Virus record (IMG/VR): IMGVR_UViG_3300009409_000727
Span: 1-47,119 of that record
From: a virus
Reading direction: 5' to 3' (one strand)
DNA: 47,119 nucleotides
Shown: one piece after another, positions 1 through 8,549 of the stretch
Numbering within the stretch: position 1 is the stretch's first letter
Layout: every line of letters starts with the position of its first letter
Translations under genes and position numbers: made by a program
The notes under the pieces: generated by a model
Databases searched by the model: none
What the model saw: the letters and a program-made list of their open reading frames with translations, nothing else
What the model was told of the DNA's origin: nothing

Positions 1-640
1 CTATTTCTATCATGGCAGGTTGTTCAAAGTTACTTAATAGCTCTAAAAAATGGTTATTCCATGCATGGCGTTCTTCGTATACTGTACCTTTATTAACATG
101 TATGATACCTATTCTACAGCTAGGGCATTGTAAGTTGCAACTAGCATCTATAGCAAGGTTAATCCAATATATGTATTTGTAATCGTTTGGTTGCCATATC
201 TTAGTGCGTCCTATTCCTTCACGGCCAAGCTCAGGTCCATCTACTATTTTACCATTATCATCATATATAAACCATACATCTTCTTCCTTTACTGGGCCGC
301 AATCTCCTATACTGCAAAACTTAAACGTACTACCTTTCTCAGTACTGGCTTGTAATTTTCGCGCCACATCGTTAGTCCATATATCTTCTAATTTATTAAA
401 GTCAGTTATATGTCCAACAGGGTACGGTAAAAAAGCCGCGCATTGGCATACATAGCAATAGCCACGTAAGTCTATCGTTAAGGAAAGTTGTGGGTTATAG
501 CATTTAAAGTCTAATGGTTCTAATGCACGTTGTGGTCTATTCTTTATATTATGTGCTATAGTACTATGTACATTCTTATGTAGTGGAGTTTTCTTACCTA
601 CTGTGGGCGTATTTTTTCCGAATAACGGGTTATTAAGCAC
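1..640 (-). CDS. Radical SAM protein with N-terminal cysteine domain (partial, C-terminus outside window)
   Basis: The open frame starts at GTG 640-638 and runs off the left edge, leaving about 213 codons. The start is supported by an AGAGGAAA ribosome-binding site just upstream and by an 8-base overlap with the end of the preceding gene (stop 635-633). The radical-SAM motif is CNLQCPSC (Cys168, Cys172, Cys175 from this start), the CX3CX2C set that binds the SAM-cleaving [4Fe-4S] cluster. An N-terminal cysteine-rich segment (Cys47, Cys62, Cys65, Cys67, then Cys109 and Cys114) holds YPVGHI followed by KLEDIW, resembling the PLGNL-LEEIW signature of twitch/SPASM domains. It is the most divergent of the eight radical-SAM genes here, and the GGEP region is not reached. 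Substrate unknown; it is the last visible gene of the operon. Confidence 0.85.
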   Translation of the reverse strand, partial: MLNNPLFGKNTPTVGKKTPLHKNVHSTIAHNIKNRPQRALEPLDFKCYNPQLSLTIDLRGYCYVCQCAAFLPYPVGHITDFNKLEDIWTNDVARKLQASTEKGSTFKFCSIGDCGPVKEEDVWFIYDDNGKIVDGPELGREGIGRTKIWQPNDYKYIYWINLAIDASCNLQCPSCRIGIIHVNKGTVYEERHAWNNHFLELLSNFEQPAMIEI

Positions 641-1982
641 GGAATTTCCTCTTTAATAATCTATAATTGTAACCAATAAGTTCCGCTAAACGTGGGTCAA
701 CGTCATGTAATTTTTCGCGTCGCATCCAGTCAACCTTAAAGATTTGATCCAATAGGTAGCTCTTATCGTGTTCTGGGTCGTCTACCTTATGCGTATACAT
801 GTAGTCCACAATGCTCTTAATCTGTGTAAGGAACTCGTCTCGTAGTTTAAACGCCGTTAAGCGGTCCACAGCATTCCAGTTCCAATGTAATAAGCCGTAT
901 GCTATCTCATCCTTAGCATCGTCGGGTAGTATACTAATGTTAAAGTGTCCGGGTTGATGCATTAAGTTTAAGTACCATGTATCCAAGTTTTCTATATGAC
1001 GTACCCATTCCTGTAACTTAATTAAACTGTTTATGTTAAACAAGTTAATGGTAGTGCATATTTCTGTCGTCATGTTGGGTAGTTTATTATTGCATATATA
1101 GTTTATATTATAGTTAACCTCATCCCAATTAGCACCATAACGTTGGTATTCAAACTTTTTCTCTGTATCGTCTATACTAAAGGATGCTTTAACACCTTTA
1201 AAGTGTGGCCATATGTTCTCTAATGCGTGTATAGGTAACTGTGTTCCATTAGTATTGTAGTGTACATATATGTTCTTAGCATATCCATCCTTAACTGCTT
1301 TCTCTAATACTTCGAAGTGTTCATTAATAAGCCAAGGTTCGCCTCCAGTAAACTCTAGGTGTACTACGTTGGGTAATATATCTTCTAAGTTACTCCAGAA
1401 CGCATCGTTTGTACGTGGCCACTGTCCATCCTTTTGCCACTTATATGCTTGTAAGTCTTTAATATCTTTCTTTTGTACCCCTTCGAACTTAACTGCAATG
1501 TCCATTTCATCCTGGGCCCACTTACTACTACTCATAGGACCGCATATGCGACACTTTAAGTTACATATTGTACCTAACTTTAAGTCCAAATAAACTAAAT
1601 TTTTATCAGTTACCTCATTAGTAAACACATAATCTAACTCAGGATACTTTTGTGAGAACTGTTCTGCCCATACTAATCTCTTACTAGTAATGCCAGTATC
1701 TTCTTCGTCCCAGCATTTTTTACAGTTAGTAGGCTTTTTACTGTCTAGGAAGTCTTTCCGCATTTGTTTCATATGTGTACTATTAAACGCATCCTTTAAA
1801 GTACATGTAGATAAGTTATATGGTTTGTTATTATCGTCTAATACTGGACCTTCAGTCATACAACATGGCTTAACATCTCCTATAGCGGATGCCTCTAAGT
1901 GTATAAACGGTAAGTAGCATAGAGTGGGTATAGCTTTAAATGCTGGATTACGTATACGTCCTAAGTCGTCTTTGGTAGCCAT
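633..1982 (-). CDS. N-terminal-twitch radical SAM protein (pair A, short member)
   Basis: A 449-residue radical-SAM enzyme. The N-terminal twitch-like domain has Cys22, a CC pair at 40-41 and CxxC at 87-90, expected to hold an auxiliary Fe-S cluster. The catalytic CNLKCRIC follows (Cys140, 144, 147), and FTGGEP (about 211-216) is the usual SAM-binding GGE motif. Placing the auxiliary domain before the radical-SAM barrel matches the family NCBI calls twitch domain-containing radical SAM protein (from memory). The C-terminus has R-x-E-K-L-x-D-V-D-P-x-L. It is clearly paralogous to the gene just upstream (YNTNGTQLPIHA and YQRYGANWD occur in both). ATG 1982 overlaps the upstream stop by 22 bases, so translation is probably coupled. 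The reaction and substrate cannot be read from sequence. Confidence 0.9.
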   Translation of the reverse strand: MATKDDLGRIRNPAFKAIPTLCYLPFIHLEASAIGDVKPCCMTEGPVLDDNNKPYNLSTCTLKDAFNSTHMKQMRKDFLDSKKPTNCKKCWDEEDTGITSKRLVWAEQFSQKYPELDYVFTNEVTDKNLVYLDLKLGTICNLKCRICGPMSSSKWAQDEMDIAVKFEGVQKKDIKDLQAYKWQKDGQWPRTNDAFWSNLEDILPNVVHLEFTGGEPWLINEHFEVLEKAVKDGYAKNIYVHYNTNGTQLPIHALENIWPHFKGVKASFSIDDTEKKFEYQRYGANWDEVNYNINYICNNKLPNMTTEICTTINLFNINSLIKLQEWVRHIENLDTWYLNLMHQPGHFNISILPDDAKDEIAYGLLHWNWNAVDRLTAFKLRDEFLTQIKSIVDYMYTHKVDDPEHDKSYLLDQIFKVDWMRREKLHDVDPRLAELIGYNYRLLKRKFRA

Positions 1983-3625
1983 AATTGAGCCATTTCTTTA
2001 TAATCGTATTGTAGTACTGACGCTAACCATGGGTCAATGTCTTGTAAGTTTTCTTTTCTTAAGTAATCGTGTTTATATATTTTACGCCGCGCTTTCGCGC
2101 GAAGAACCGTGAGATCTATATTGTGACTCGCATCCGGGTCAATTATCACATTTGAATTCATATACTCAACAACATTTAATATATTATGGTTAAATGCATC
2201 TTGTAAACCGTATCCTGTCGTGTGTGATGGTAAAAGCCAATTGTAGTTAGTTAAACTATGTTCTATGCTTGCCTTAGCTCTGTCTGGTAACAAACTTATA
2301 TTTAAATATTCTGGGGAATGTAATAAGTTTATATACCAATACGACTTGAGATTACTAATCTCAGGAGCTTCCATAAAGTTTGGGAGTGTTCTTAACCAAC
2401 GATGTATGTCTGGTAAGTTCATAATATTTAATATGTTTACTGTAGTAGTAACTTCCATGTATACATTGTCTGATTTATTGTTTAACATATAAGTTATATT
2501 GTTATGTACATCATCCCAGTTAGCACCGTATCGTTGATATTCATAACGTTTGCCTACATCATCAATGCTAAATGATAGTCTAACTGAGTTAAACTGTGGC
2601 CAAAGGTTCTCTATAGCATGTATAGGCAATTGTGTTCCATTCGTATTATAACTAAGATGTATGTTTTTAGCCAAGCCATCATCAACTATTTGTTGTATTA
2701 ACTTAAACTGTTCTTGTATTAATAAAGGTTCTCCCCCAGTAAATTCTAAGTACTTGAGGTTTGGCAATACATTTTCTGATATATCGTTCCAAAAGTTTTT
2801 ATTCTCGTTAGGCCAATTGCCTGATTTTAATCGTCTATACGGAGCCATTGTTTTAGTTTTAGCTTTAGATATACCGTCAAAAATTATTAATGAATCTATA
2901 TCCTCTTGTGCCCATTTACTACTACTCATGCTATTACATATACGGCATTTTAAATTACATACATTGCCTAATTTTAAATCTACATACTGTATATTTTTCT
3001 CAGTAACTGGGTCAGTGAATAATGTATCAGGTATTGTATCATCTCCACTAAAATGCTCAGCAAAACTAATTCTTTTACTATTAATACCAGCATCTTCTTC
3101 ATCCCAACACCGACTACAATTTGTAGGTTTCTTTCCATTACGAAATTCATCTCGTAATTTATGCATAAATTTTCCTAGGAATGCATCTGTAATAGTATTA
3201 TCTTCTAGATTCCAATGGCCGATATCTTTTTCACCAACCCGTAATAATGGTATATTAAACTCGCGTTCAACGTTGTGTTTTACTAACTTAACATTGTATA
3301 ACATAGATACATCTGATAAGTCCATGAGATTATCTAATTGCATCAGGTCTTTTAATTTTAATAATGCTTCACTCTTTTCACCTGGTAACCAGTCTTGCGT
3401 ACCATCACTATCAATATCATCTAATAATTCTGATAACCTCTCTGGCGCAATTTCAGAATAATCACGCAGTATAGCACCAGTGGCCATACAACACTGTTTA
3501 CATTCACCAGTCGTAGCTGCTTCTATATGCATAAAAGGCAAATAACATAACGTTTGTATCTCTTTAAATATAGGAGCATTACGTTGTATACGTTTATTTG
3601 CTTCTCTTAATTCTTGTTCGTTCAC
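1961..3625 (-). CDS. N-terminal-twitch radical SAM protein with insertion in the cysteine domain (pair A, long member)
   Basis: About 554 residues from GTG 3625, chosen because GTGA overlaps the upstream stop (TGA 3624-3622). A TTG one codon earlier would add one residue. Catalytic CNLKCRIC lies near residues 223-230 and FTGGEP near 295-300. The auxiliary domain has the same frame as its paralogue (one Cys, a CC pair, then CxxCWDEED), but CC and CxxC are 124 residues apart instead of 46. The extra roughly 78 residues are acidic and leucine-rich (about 50-135) with no motif I recognise. The gene looks more AT-rich than its paralogue: a 60-base sample at 2881-2940 has 17 G/C, against 28 at 1501-1560. 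Function unknown. Confidence 0.9.
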   Translation of the reverse strand: MNEQELREANKRIQRNAPIFKEIQTLCYLPFMHIEAATTGECKQCCMATGAILRDYSEIAPERLSELLDDIDSDGTQDWLPGEKSEALLKLKDLMQLDNLMDLSDVSMLYNVKLVKHNVEREFNIPLLRVGEKDIGHWNLEDNTITDAFLGKFMHKLRDEFRNGKKPTNCSRCWDEEDAGINSKRISFAEHFSGDDTIPDTLFTDPVTEKNIQYVDLKLGNVCNLKCRICNSMSSSKWAQEDIDSLIIFDGISKAKTKTMAPYRRLKSGNWPNENKNFWNDISENVLPNLKYLEFTGGEPLLIQEQFKLIQQIVDDGLAKNIHLSYNTNGTQLPIHAIENLWPQFNSVRLSFSIDDVGKRYEYQRYGANWDDVHNNITYMLNNKSDNVYMEVTTTVNILNIMNLPDIHRWLRTLPNFMEAPEISNLKSYWYINLLHSPEYLNISLLPDRAKASIEHSLTNYNWLLPSHTTGYGLQDAFNHNILNVVEYMNSNVIIDPDASHNIDLTVLRAKARRKIYKHDYLRKENLQDIDPWLASVLQYDYKEMAQLWLPKTT

Positions 3626-4869
3626 CAATCAAACTCCGGGAATGTTTCTTTAAAATTTTCGCTACGTATGCCATCTAATTGTGTAGTTAATCGTTTAAAC
3701 TCATCTAACAATGCACTATTACTTGGTTGTTTTATAAAGTTAATAGCACTTTGGTAACCGTTGGTTGCACGTTGTAATGAATCTAATGGAGAGATATAGT
3801 CTATATGCGCCTGATACTTTTCTATAACTAGTTCTTTATAACTCTCAGGTAAATTATCTATACGATAGTGTGGCGGATTCATTAGTATATTAATATTAAA
3901 GTCTTGAGCCTTTATAAATCCTTTGTTAATCCAATTACGGTGAAAGTCTGGCATATGTAAACTGTTTAGAATGCTTAATGTACAACTAATATAGAAGTCA
4001 ACGTTAGGACAAATGCGTAACATCTCTTCTCTATTACGTTCCGTTTGTTCCCAATCAGTTTCCTTTCGTATATATTCCCCACGATCACCCATACCATCTA
4101 ATGATGCGCCTATGCTAACACTATCAAATAATTTCCACATGTCTAATACATTGTGTTGTTTAAATTTTAACTCGCTGAAGTTAGTATTATAAATTAACTT
4201 AACATCGAAACGCTCTTGCTTTATTAGTTCTTCAATTATATTCCAGTGCTCAACCATCATTAAGGGTTCGCCACCAGCAAAGTATATCTGTTCTACGTAT
4301 GGTATATGGCGTTTAGCTTCATTATAGAAGTTCTTATCATCACTACAATGTATTACTTTAGGATGATCTGGCTTACTACCATGCAATGCTTCATAGTCTT
4401 GGTACCAATTGGAACTAAACAATGGCCCACATGTTCTGCAACGGAAGTTACATAGGTTACTAAACCGAACATCCCAGTATACTATCTCAAACTCTGGATC
4501 CATACTGCGAGCCTTTGCTATATGGTGTCCGAAATGTTTATTCGCTGATACCCGGCCACTCATAAAGCCATTCTTATCTTGTTCATAACACTTAGTACAC
4601 TCTTGCAATGCATTACCGTTAACCATTCTATTACGTATCTCCACCATGCGCTCACTATGCCAAATCTCTTCTAGAGTATTGTCGTTTAGATTACCGAGTG
4701 GCATATCCATATCACTCATACAGCATAGGTGAACAGTACTGTCAGGGTAGGCGTGTATATGCGTCCATGGGTACATACAAAAGGTTGGATTCTCTGTTAA
4801 TACCAATTGGTCATATATTGGTAAATCTTCTAACTTAACCTTTAACGGCCGCTTATCATTATAGTCCAT
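3622..4869 (-). CDS. N-terminal-twitch radical SAM protein (pair B)
   Basis: A 415-residue protein. The N-terminal domain shows the clearest twitch/SPASM pattern of the set: Cys31 before PWTHIH, CC at 49-50, PLGNL-x-x-x-TLEEIW at about 57-70, then CTKC at 91-94. The radical-SAM site is CNFRCRTC (Cys140, 144, 147) followed by GPLFSSNW, and FAGGEP lies near 197-202. The C-terminus ends with R-x-E-N-F-x-x-x-F-P-x-F, shared by other members. It is a close paralogue of the gene immediately upstream. ATG 4869 overlaps that gene's stop by 11 bases. Family membership is certain; substrate is not. Most characterised SPASM/twitch enzymes act on peptides or sugars, but their auxiliary domain is C-terminal, so transferring that function would be a guess. 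Confidence 0.92.
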   Translation of the reverse strand: MDYNDKRPLKVKLEDLPIYDQLVLTENPTFCMYPWTHIHAYPDSTVHLCCMSDMDMPLGNLNDNTLEEIWHSERMVEIRNRMVNGNALQECTKCYEQDKNGFMSGRVSANKHFGHHIAKARSMDPEFEIVYWDVRFSNLCNFRCRTCGPLFSSNWYQDYEALHGSKPDHPKVIHCSDDKNFYNEAKRHIPYVEQIYFAGGEPLMMVEHWNIIEELIKQERFDVKLIYNTNFSELKFKQHNVLDMWKLFDSVSIGASLDGMGDRGEYIRKETDWEQTERNREEMLRICPNVDFYISCTLSILNSLHMPDFHRNWINKGFIKAQDFNINILMNPPHYRIDNLPESYKELVIEKYQAHIDYISPLDSLQRATNGYQSAINFIKQPSNSALLDEFKRLTTQLDGIRSENFKETFPEFDW

Positions 4870-6178
4870 AGTTTTTCCATAATCCTTTTAACTCTGGGAA
4901 TACTCTATGGAAATTCTCATTACGGAACCTATCATACTTGTTTATTTCGTCTTGAAACTTTGGTATAAGGTCCGTTCTATCTTCACTATACATAAAATTG
5001 ATTGCACTCTCAAAGCCATTAGTAGCTCGTTTAATATCGTCAGCGTCTGCTATACTACTTATGTGTTCTTCGTATAGTGATTTAACTTCTGCCTTCATAT
5101 TCTCTGGTAGTATACTGAGTCTATAATAATCCGGACCTTGTAATATGTTAACATGAAAGTCGTATACGCCTATAAGGCCACGCTCTACCCAATCGTTATG
5201 GAAGTCTGGTAGGTGGTATGCGTTTAATACTTGTAATGTGGCACTGGGAAAAAAGTCTACGTCAGGGCACACGTCAAGCATGTCGTAACGGTTCTTTAGT
5301 ATAGTATCCCATACCGTTCCCTTACGTATATACTCTGCTCTATCACCCATACCGTCTAATGATGCGCCTATGCTAACGTCATTGAATAACTTCCACATAT
5401 CGAATACAGAGCGTCCTTTATACTTGACTTCAGAGAAATTTGTGTTATATACTAACTGAACATCAAACATTTCGCGTTTAACTAACTCATCCATTATACG
5501 CCAATGCTCTTCCATCATTAAAGGTTCACCACCGGCCCAGTATATCTTATGTAAGTTGTCTATATAAGGAGCGACCATGTCCCAGTTAAGTTGTTTATTG
5601 CCACGAGTGTAATCAATCTTTAATGAGTCGCCGCCATACATAGCATTATACTCGTTTACCCAATTAGAACTAAACGCTGGCCCACACATACGGCATTTAA
5701 AGTTACATAGATTGGTAAAGCGAACGTCCCAATAGATTGGATTAACAGTAGAGCTACCATCAGGAGTGGTGGTGATATCCTTTATACTATATGCAAAGTT
5801 TCTATTACTCTCATTACGGAGACTATAGAAGCCATTGCGTTCCTTCTCATAACACTTAACGCATTCCTTACTGGGTCTATCGTTAAGCATATTGAGTCGC
5901 ATAGTCCTATAGGCCTTATTATTCCATACCTCTTCCAATGTATTGTCGCGTAGATTACCTATAGGCTCATCAGGGTCGGACATACAGCACGGGTAAGCAT
6001 TACCATCGGACCATCCGTGTATATGGACCCACGGTAGCATACAGAAGTTATTACTATTAGTGAGTAAATCATGCTCCTCTATAGTAAAGAAGTCTATAGG
6101 CAACGATTGTTTATTACGATCCAATAACAGTGTAGTAGTGTTAAACGGTGTATCTTTGTTAAGGTAACCTTTATCCAT
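4859..6178 (-). CDS. N-terminal-twitch radical SAM protein (pair B)
   Basis: A 439-residue paralogue of the next gene downstream. Auxiliary cysteines: Cys46 (before MLPWVHIH), CC at 64-65, CVKC at 106-109, with EPIGNL and TLEEVW between them. Catalytic CNFKCRMC is at Cys158, 162, 165 followed by GPAFSSNW, and WAGGEP is at about 214-219. The C-terminal R-x-E-N-F-x-x-x-F-P-E-L is near the end. The start overlaps the stop of the CmoA-like gene by 8 bases (ATGGATAA), a layout repeated across this operon and typical of translational coupling. Compared with its paralogue it has a longer linker between the auxiliary domain and the barrel (about 130-147). Function unknown beyond radical SAM chemistry. 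Confidence 0.92.
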   Translation of the reverse strand: MDKGYLNKDTPFNTTTLLLDRNKQSLPIDFFTIEEHDLLTNSNNFCMLPWVHIHGWSDGNAYPCCMSDPDEPIGNLRDNTLEEVWNNKAYRTMRLNMLNDRPSKECVKCYEKERNGFYSLRNESNRNFAYSIKDITTTPDGSSTVNPIYWDVRFTNLCNFKCRMCGPAFSSNWVNEYNAMYGGDSLKIDYTRGNKQLNWDMVAPYIDNLHKIYWAGGEPLMMEEHWRIMDELVKREMFDVQLVYNTNFSEVKYKGRSVFDMWKLFNDVSIGASLDGMGDRAEYIRKGTVWDTILKNRYDMLDVCPDVDFFPSATLQVLNAYHLPDFHNDWVERGLIGVYDFHVNILQGPDYYRLSILPENMKAEVKSLYEEHISSIADADDIKRATNGFESAINFMYSEDRTDLIPKFQDEINKYDRFRNENFHRVFPELKGLWKNYGL

Positions 6179-6860
6179 CTGCTTCTTTAATACAGAGCAT
6201 ACCTACAAAATTAAAATTTTGCCAAAATGTTTCGACTATTTCAAAACCCGCAAGCCTGCACATTTCATCTAATTCGTCTATAGTTAAAGGTTCCATCATA
6301 TGTCGTAGAGTTTGTTCCTTATCTAACAATTCCTCTGCACTATAAAACTGACGTTTATAATCGTAATAACAAAACTGCATCATTTCTTGTAACTGTGCGT
6401 GTTCACTATAAATCTTTTCAGCAAATATAAATGCCCCACCCTTCACTAGTGAGTCATAAACATGTTCAATAATAACCTGTCTATTTCTTTTTGGTACAAA
6501 TTGTAATGAAAATATTGATGTGGTGAAACAGTTATTCTCTGCTTCCGCTGTCCACTCAAAAGACCTAACATCTGTTTTATAAAACTTTAGATTTTTTTCA
6601 TCTATTAATTCTGAGAAAAAATCTTTCTCAATTTCAATACCCTTATACTCTACCTCGGGTGCAAACTTATTATTCTGTAATTTCATCGCCTTCAAAAGTT
6701 TTCCTGTTGAGCAACCGATGTCAACTACTGTGCAACCATCTTCTACAAAGTATTCTGAAAACTTTAGAATGTCACTCCAAAGATTAGAATACCCACGAAT
6801 AGATTGGTCGATATGTTCATCGAACCCTTCTTCTGCTTGTGCAAATGTAAATTTAGTCAT
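6171..6860 (-). CDS. CmoA-like class I SAM-binding protein (carboxy-SAM synthase homologue or methyltransferase)
   Basis: 229 residues from ATG 6860, chosen because ATGACTAA overlaps the upstream stop by 8 bases and GAGG lies about 10 bases before it; ATG 6875 is the longer alternative. Similarity to E. coli CmoA extends end to end by eye: FDEHID and GYSN near the N-terminus, SAM motif I VVDIGCSTG (45-53), SLQF (118-121), GGAFIFAEK (141-149), DYKR (167-170) and F-W-Q-N-F-N-F (212-218). CmoA converts SAM plus prephenate to carboxy-SAM for tRNA wobble-uridine modification. Its carboxylate-binding arginine (Arg199 in E. coli, from memory) falls opposite Glu182 here, so carboxy-SAM synthesis is doubtful and ordinary methyl transfer or another SAM analogue is possible. 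No CmoB was seen. It sits between radical-SAM genes in one operon, suggesting shared chemistry. Confidence 0.8.
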   Translation of the reverse strand: MTKFTFAQAEEGFDEHIDQSIRGYSNLWSDILKFSEYFVEDGCTVVDIGCSTGKLLKAMKLQNNKFAPEVEYKGIEIEKDFFSELIDEKNLKFYKTDVRSFEWTAEAENNCFTTSIFSLQFVPKRNRQVIIEHVYDSLVKGGAFIFAEKIYSEHAQLQEMMQFCYYDYKRQFYSAEELLDKEQTLRHMMEPLTIDELDEMCRLAGFEIVETFWQNFNFVGMLCIKEADG

Positions 6861-8217
6861 GGGGTAATGCCTCATACCATAGTTTTAAGTTAGGGAAAGT
6901 ATCTGTAAAGTTCTTACCTCTACGCTCGTCGTATTGCTTATAGAAGTGATAGAAGTCGTTCTTTAATGCAGCTGGTTCGAACGTATCACTGTGTGGTTTC
7001 TCTACAACGTTTAAGTAGTCTAATAGACGCAGTATGTGGTTGCGTTCCATCTCATGTAGTTGCTTTTCGTTTAACACGAGCCAATACGCTAAGTCGTCTC
7101 TGTATGATTGTAGTATGGGTCGCGGTAGCACTAACGGTGATTGGAATGATGGAAACCTTAATATGTTTAAAGTAAACGTAGGAAAGTCCTTGCCGTATAC
7201 ATCTTTAAAGCTCATTACATGGTCTAAGAACTTAGGCAACGAGTCTAAGCATAAACTGTTAACAGTACACATCATATGAAAGCCTTCTAAGTTACCGTCT
7301 CTACACACACGATGGCAGTTATTAACCCAAGTATCCCACTCTAACCCGTCTCTAATATACTCTGCTTGTGCGCCAAATGCTTCACAAGATGTATATAGGT
7401 GTAAATGCGGAACATGTTGTGCGTTCTCTATAAAGCGATCTATAAGATCGTCTTTAGCACCTAAGTTAGAGTTAATAGCGAGCCGCATGTCGGACTTCTT
7501 ATCCGTTGTTTTAAACCAATCGAACAACTTCCATATCTCGCCTGCCATCATAGGTTCACCACCAGTAATGCGTAGTTCGTCTAACGTGTCGTGTAGCTCT
7601 AACTCCCACCATTTCCAAAAGGCTTCTACGTATGGGTTAACCTCATCGTGCTTATACAACTGTGCTTCGTTGTGTTCGTGTGTAAAATGGTTACGTCCAT
7701 CTGACTTTAACTGTGTATACTCACCGTTGTTCTTTATATCTTTAACCCAAGTACTACTAAAGGCGGGATTGCAATAAGAGCAACTAAAATTACAAGTCCT
7801 ATCAAAGGCAATTTCAAGTGTACGTAAAGCAAAATTCTCTGTAGGTTCTTCATGTTTAACATAATGTACATCCTCTTCGTCGTATATAACAGACTTGTGG
7901 ACACGATCGGAGATAGCATCGGGTCCAATGTCTTCTATCTTCCAGCAATACTCACAGCCTGGTGGACGTTCGCCCGCAAGCATTTGTGTTCTATCCTGCT
8001 TCTTTTGCTGTGTGTTGTGTATAGCGGCAGGGTTTGATGCTAGTTCTTTAATGTCTATCTTATGTGCAGGCGGATGGTGGCAACTGGTAGTCATACCACT
8101 GCCTAACCATATAGTAGCATTGCGCCATTTAGCCATGCAGAAGGATGGACTTACTGTGTCGTTAAGCCATCGCTTAATGTCTAAATCTGTTTCCCTTCCT
8201 GGCGTTCTTAACGTCAT
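6853..8217 (-). CDS. N-terminal-twitch radical SAM protein (pair C)
   Basis: A 454-residue protein. The auxiliary domain differs from pairs A and B: after SPSFCMAKW (Cys27) the CC pair is replaced by C-H-H-P-P (Cys46), then CEYC at 88-91. The catalytic motif is CNFSCSYC (Cys142, 146, 149) followed by NPAFSSTW, and ITGGEP is at about 217-222. The C-terminus carries RGKNF-x-x-x-FP-x-L. Its paralogue is the gene at 9606. The start forms an ATGA overlap with the SufT-like gene. The CHHP change probably alters how the auxiliary Fe-S cluster is bound; histidine ligation is an inference. Substrate unknown. Confidence 0.92.
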   Translation of the reverse strand: MTLRTPGRETDLDIKRWLNDTVSPSFCMAKWRNATIWLGSGMTTSCHHPPAHKIDIKELASNPAAIHNTQQKKQDRTQMLAGERPPGCEYCWKIEDIGPDAISDRVHKSVIYDEEDVHYVKHEEPTENFALRTLEIAFDRTCNFSCSYCNPAFSSTWVKDIKNNGEYTQLKSDGRNHFTHEHNEAQLYKHDEVNPYVEAFWKWWELELHDTLDELRITGGEPMMAGEIWKLFDWFKTTDKKSDMRLAINSNLGAKDDLIDRFIENAQHVPHLHLYTSCEAFGAQAEYIRDGLEWDTWVNNCHRVCRDGNLEGFHMMCTVNSLCLDSLPKFLDHVMSFKDVYGKDFPTFTLNILRFPSFQSPLVLPRPILQSYRDDLAYWLVLNEKQLHEMERNHILRLLDYLNVVEKPHSDTFEPAALKNDFYHFYKQYDERRGKNFTDTFPNLKLWYEALPHD

Positions 8218-8549
8218 AGTATTCCCATCTCTAGTTTAGCATGTTCTGGTATCATCATAGGACCCCAAGGTGGGTCAAACGTCATATCTACTTTAATGTT
8301 ATTAAGACTACCAACCTCACATGCTTCATTTACTTGTTGATATAACATGTCGCCAACAGGGCAAAACGCCGATGTTAACGTCATTGTTACTGTTAAGTTT
8401 AAATCCTCTGTAATATCTATATCATATATTAAACCTAAGTCGTATATATTGATGTTTATTTCAGGATCATATACATGTCGTAAGTTGTTTACTATCTGAT
8501 CTATTATAGGATCAGTGCCTTGTTCATATGTTGTTGCGTGTGTTTTCAT
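8214..8549 (-). CDS. SufT/MIP18-family (DUF59) Fe-S cluster assembly protein
   Basis: A 111-residue protein, nearly all one MIP18/DUF59 domain. It has DPE followed by YDLGLIY (28-42), a strand-rich middle, the conserved Cys63 in AFCPVGD and DPPWGP (92-97). Family members (SufT, PaaD, eukaryotic MIP18/CIA2) help load or mature [4Fe-4S] proteins. It overlaps both neighbours by ATGA and is flanked by radical-SAM genes. The natural reading is that it helps deliver Fe-S clusters to the many [4Fe-4S] enzymes of the operon, which together would need two clusters each. That role is inferred from context; the family call is strong. No other Suf or Isc gene is in the window, so host machinery would supply the scaffold. 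Confidence 0.9.
   Translation of the reverse strand: MKTHATTYEQGTDPIIDQIVNNLRHVYDPEININIYDLGLIYDIDITEDLNLTVTMTLTSAFCPVGDMLYQQVNEACEVGSLNNIKVDMTFDPPWGPMMIPEHAKLEMGIL

Noticed and set aside
2661-3461. 266-codon plus-strand open frame opposite a radical-SAM gene
   Set aside because: It lies wholly antisense to a gene with intact cysteine motifs, has no ribosome-binding site and encodes a composition typical of reverse-complement translation.
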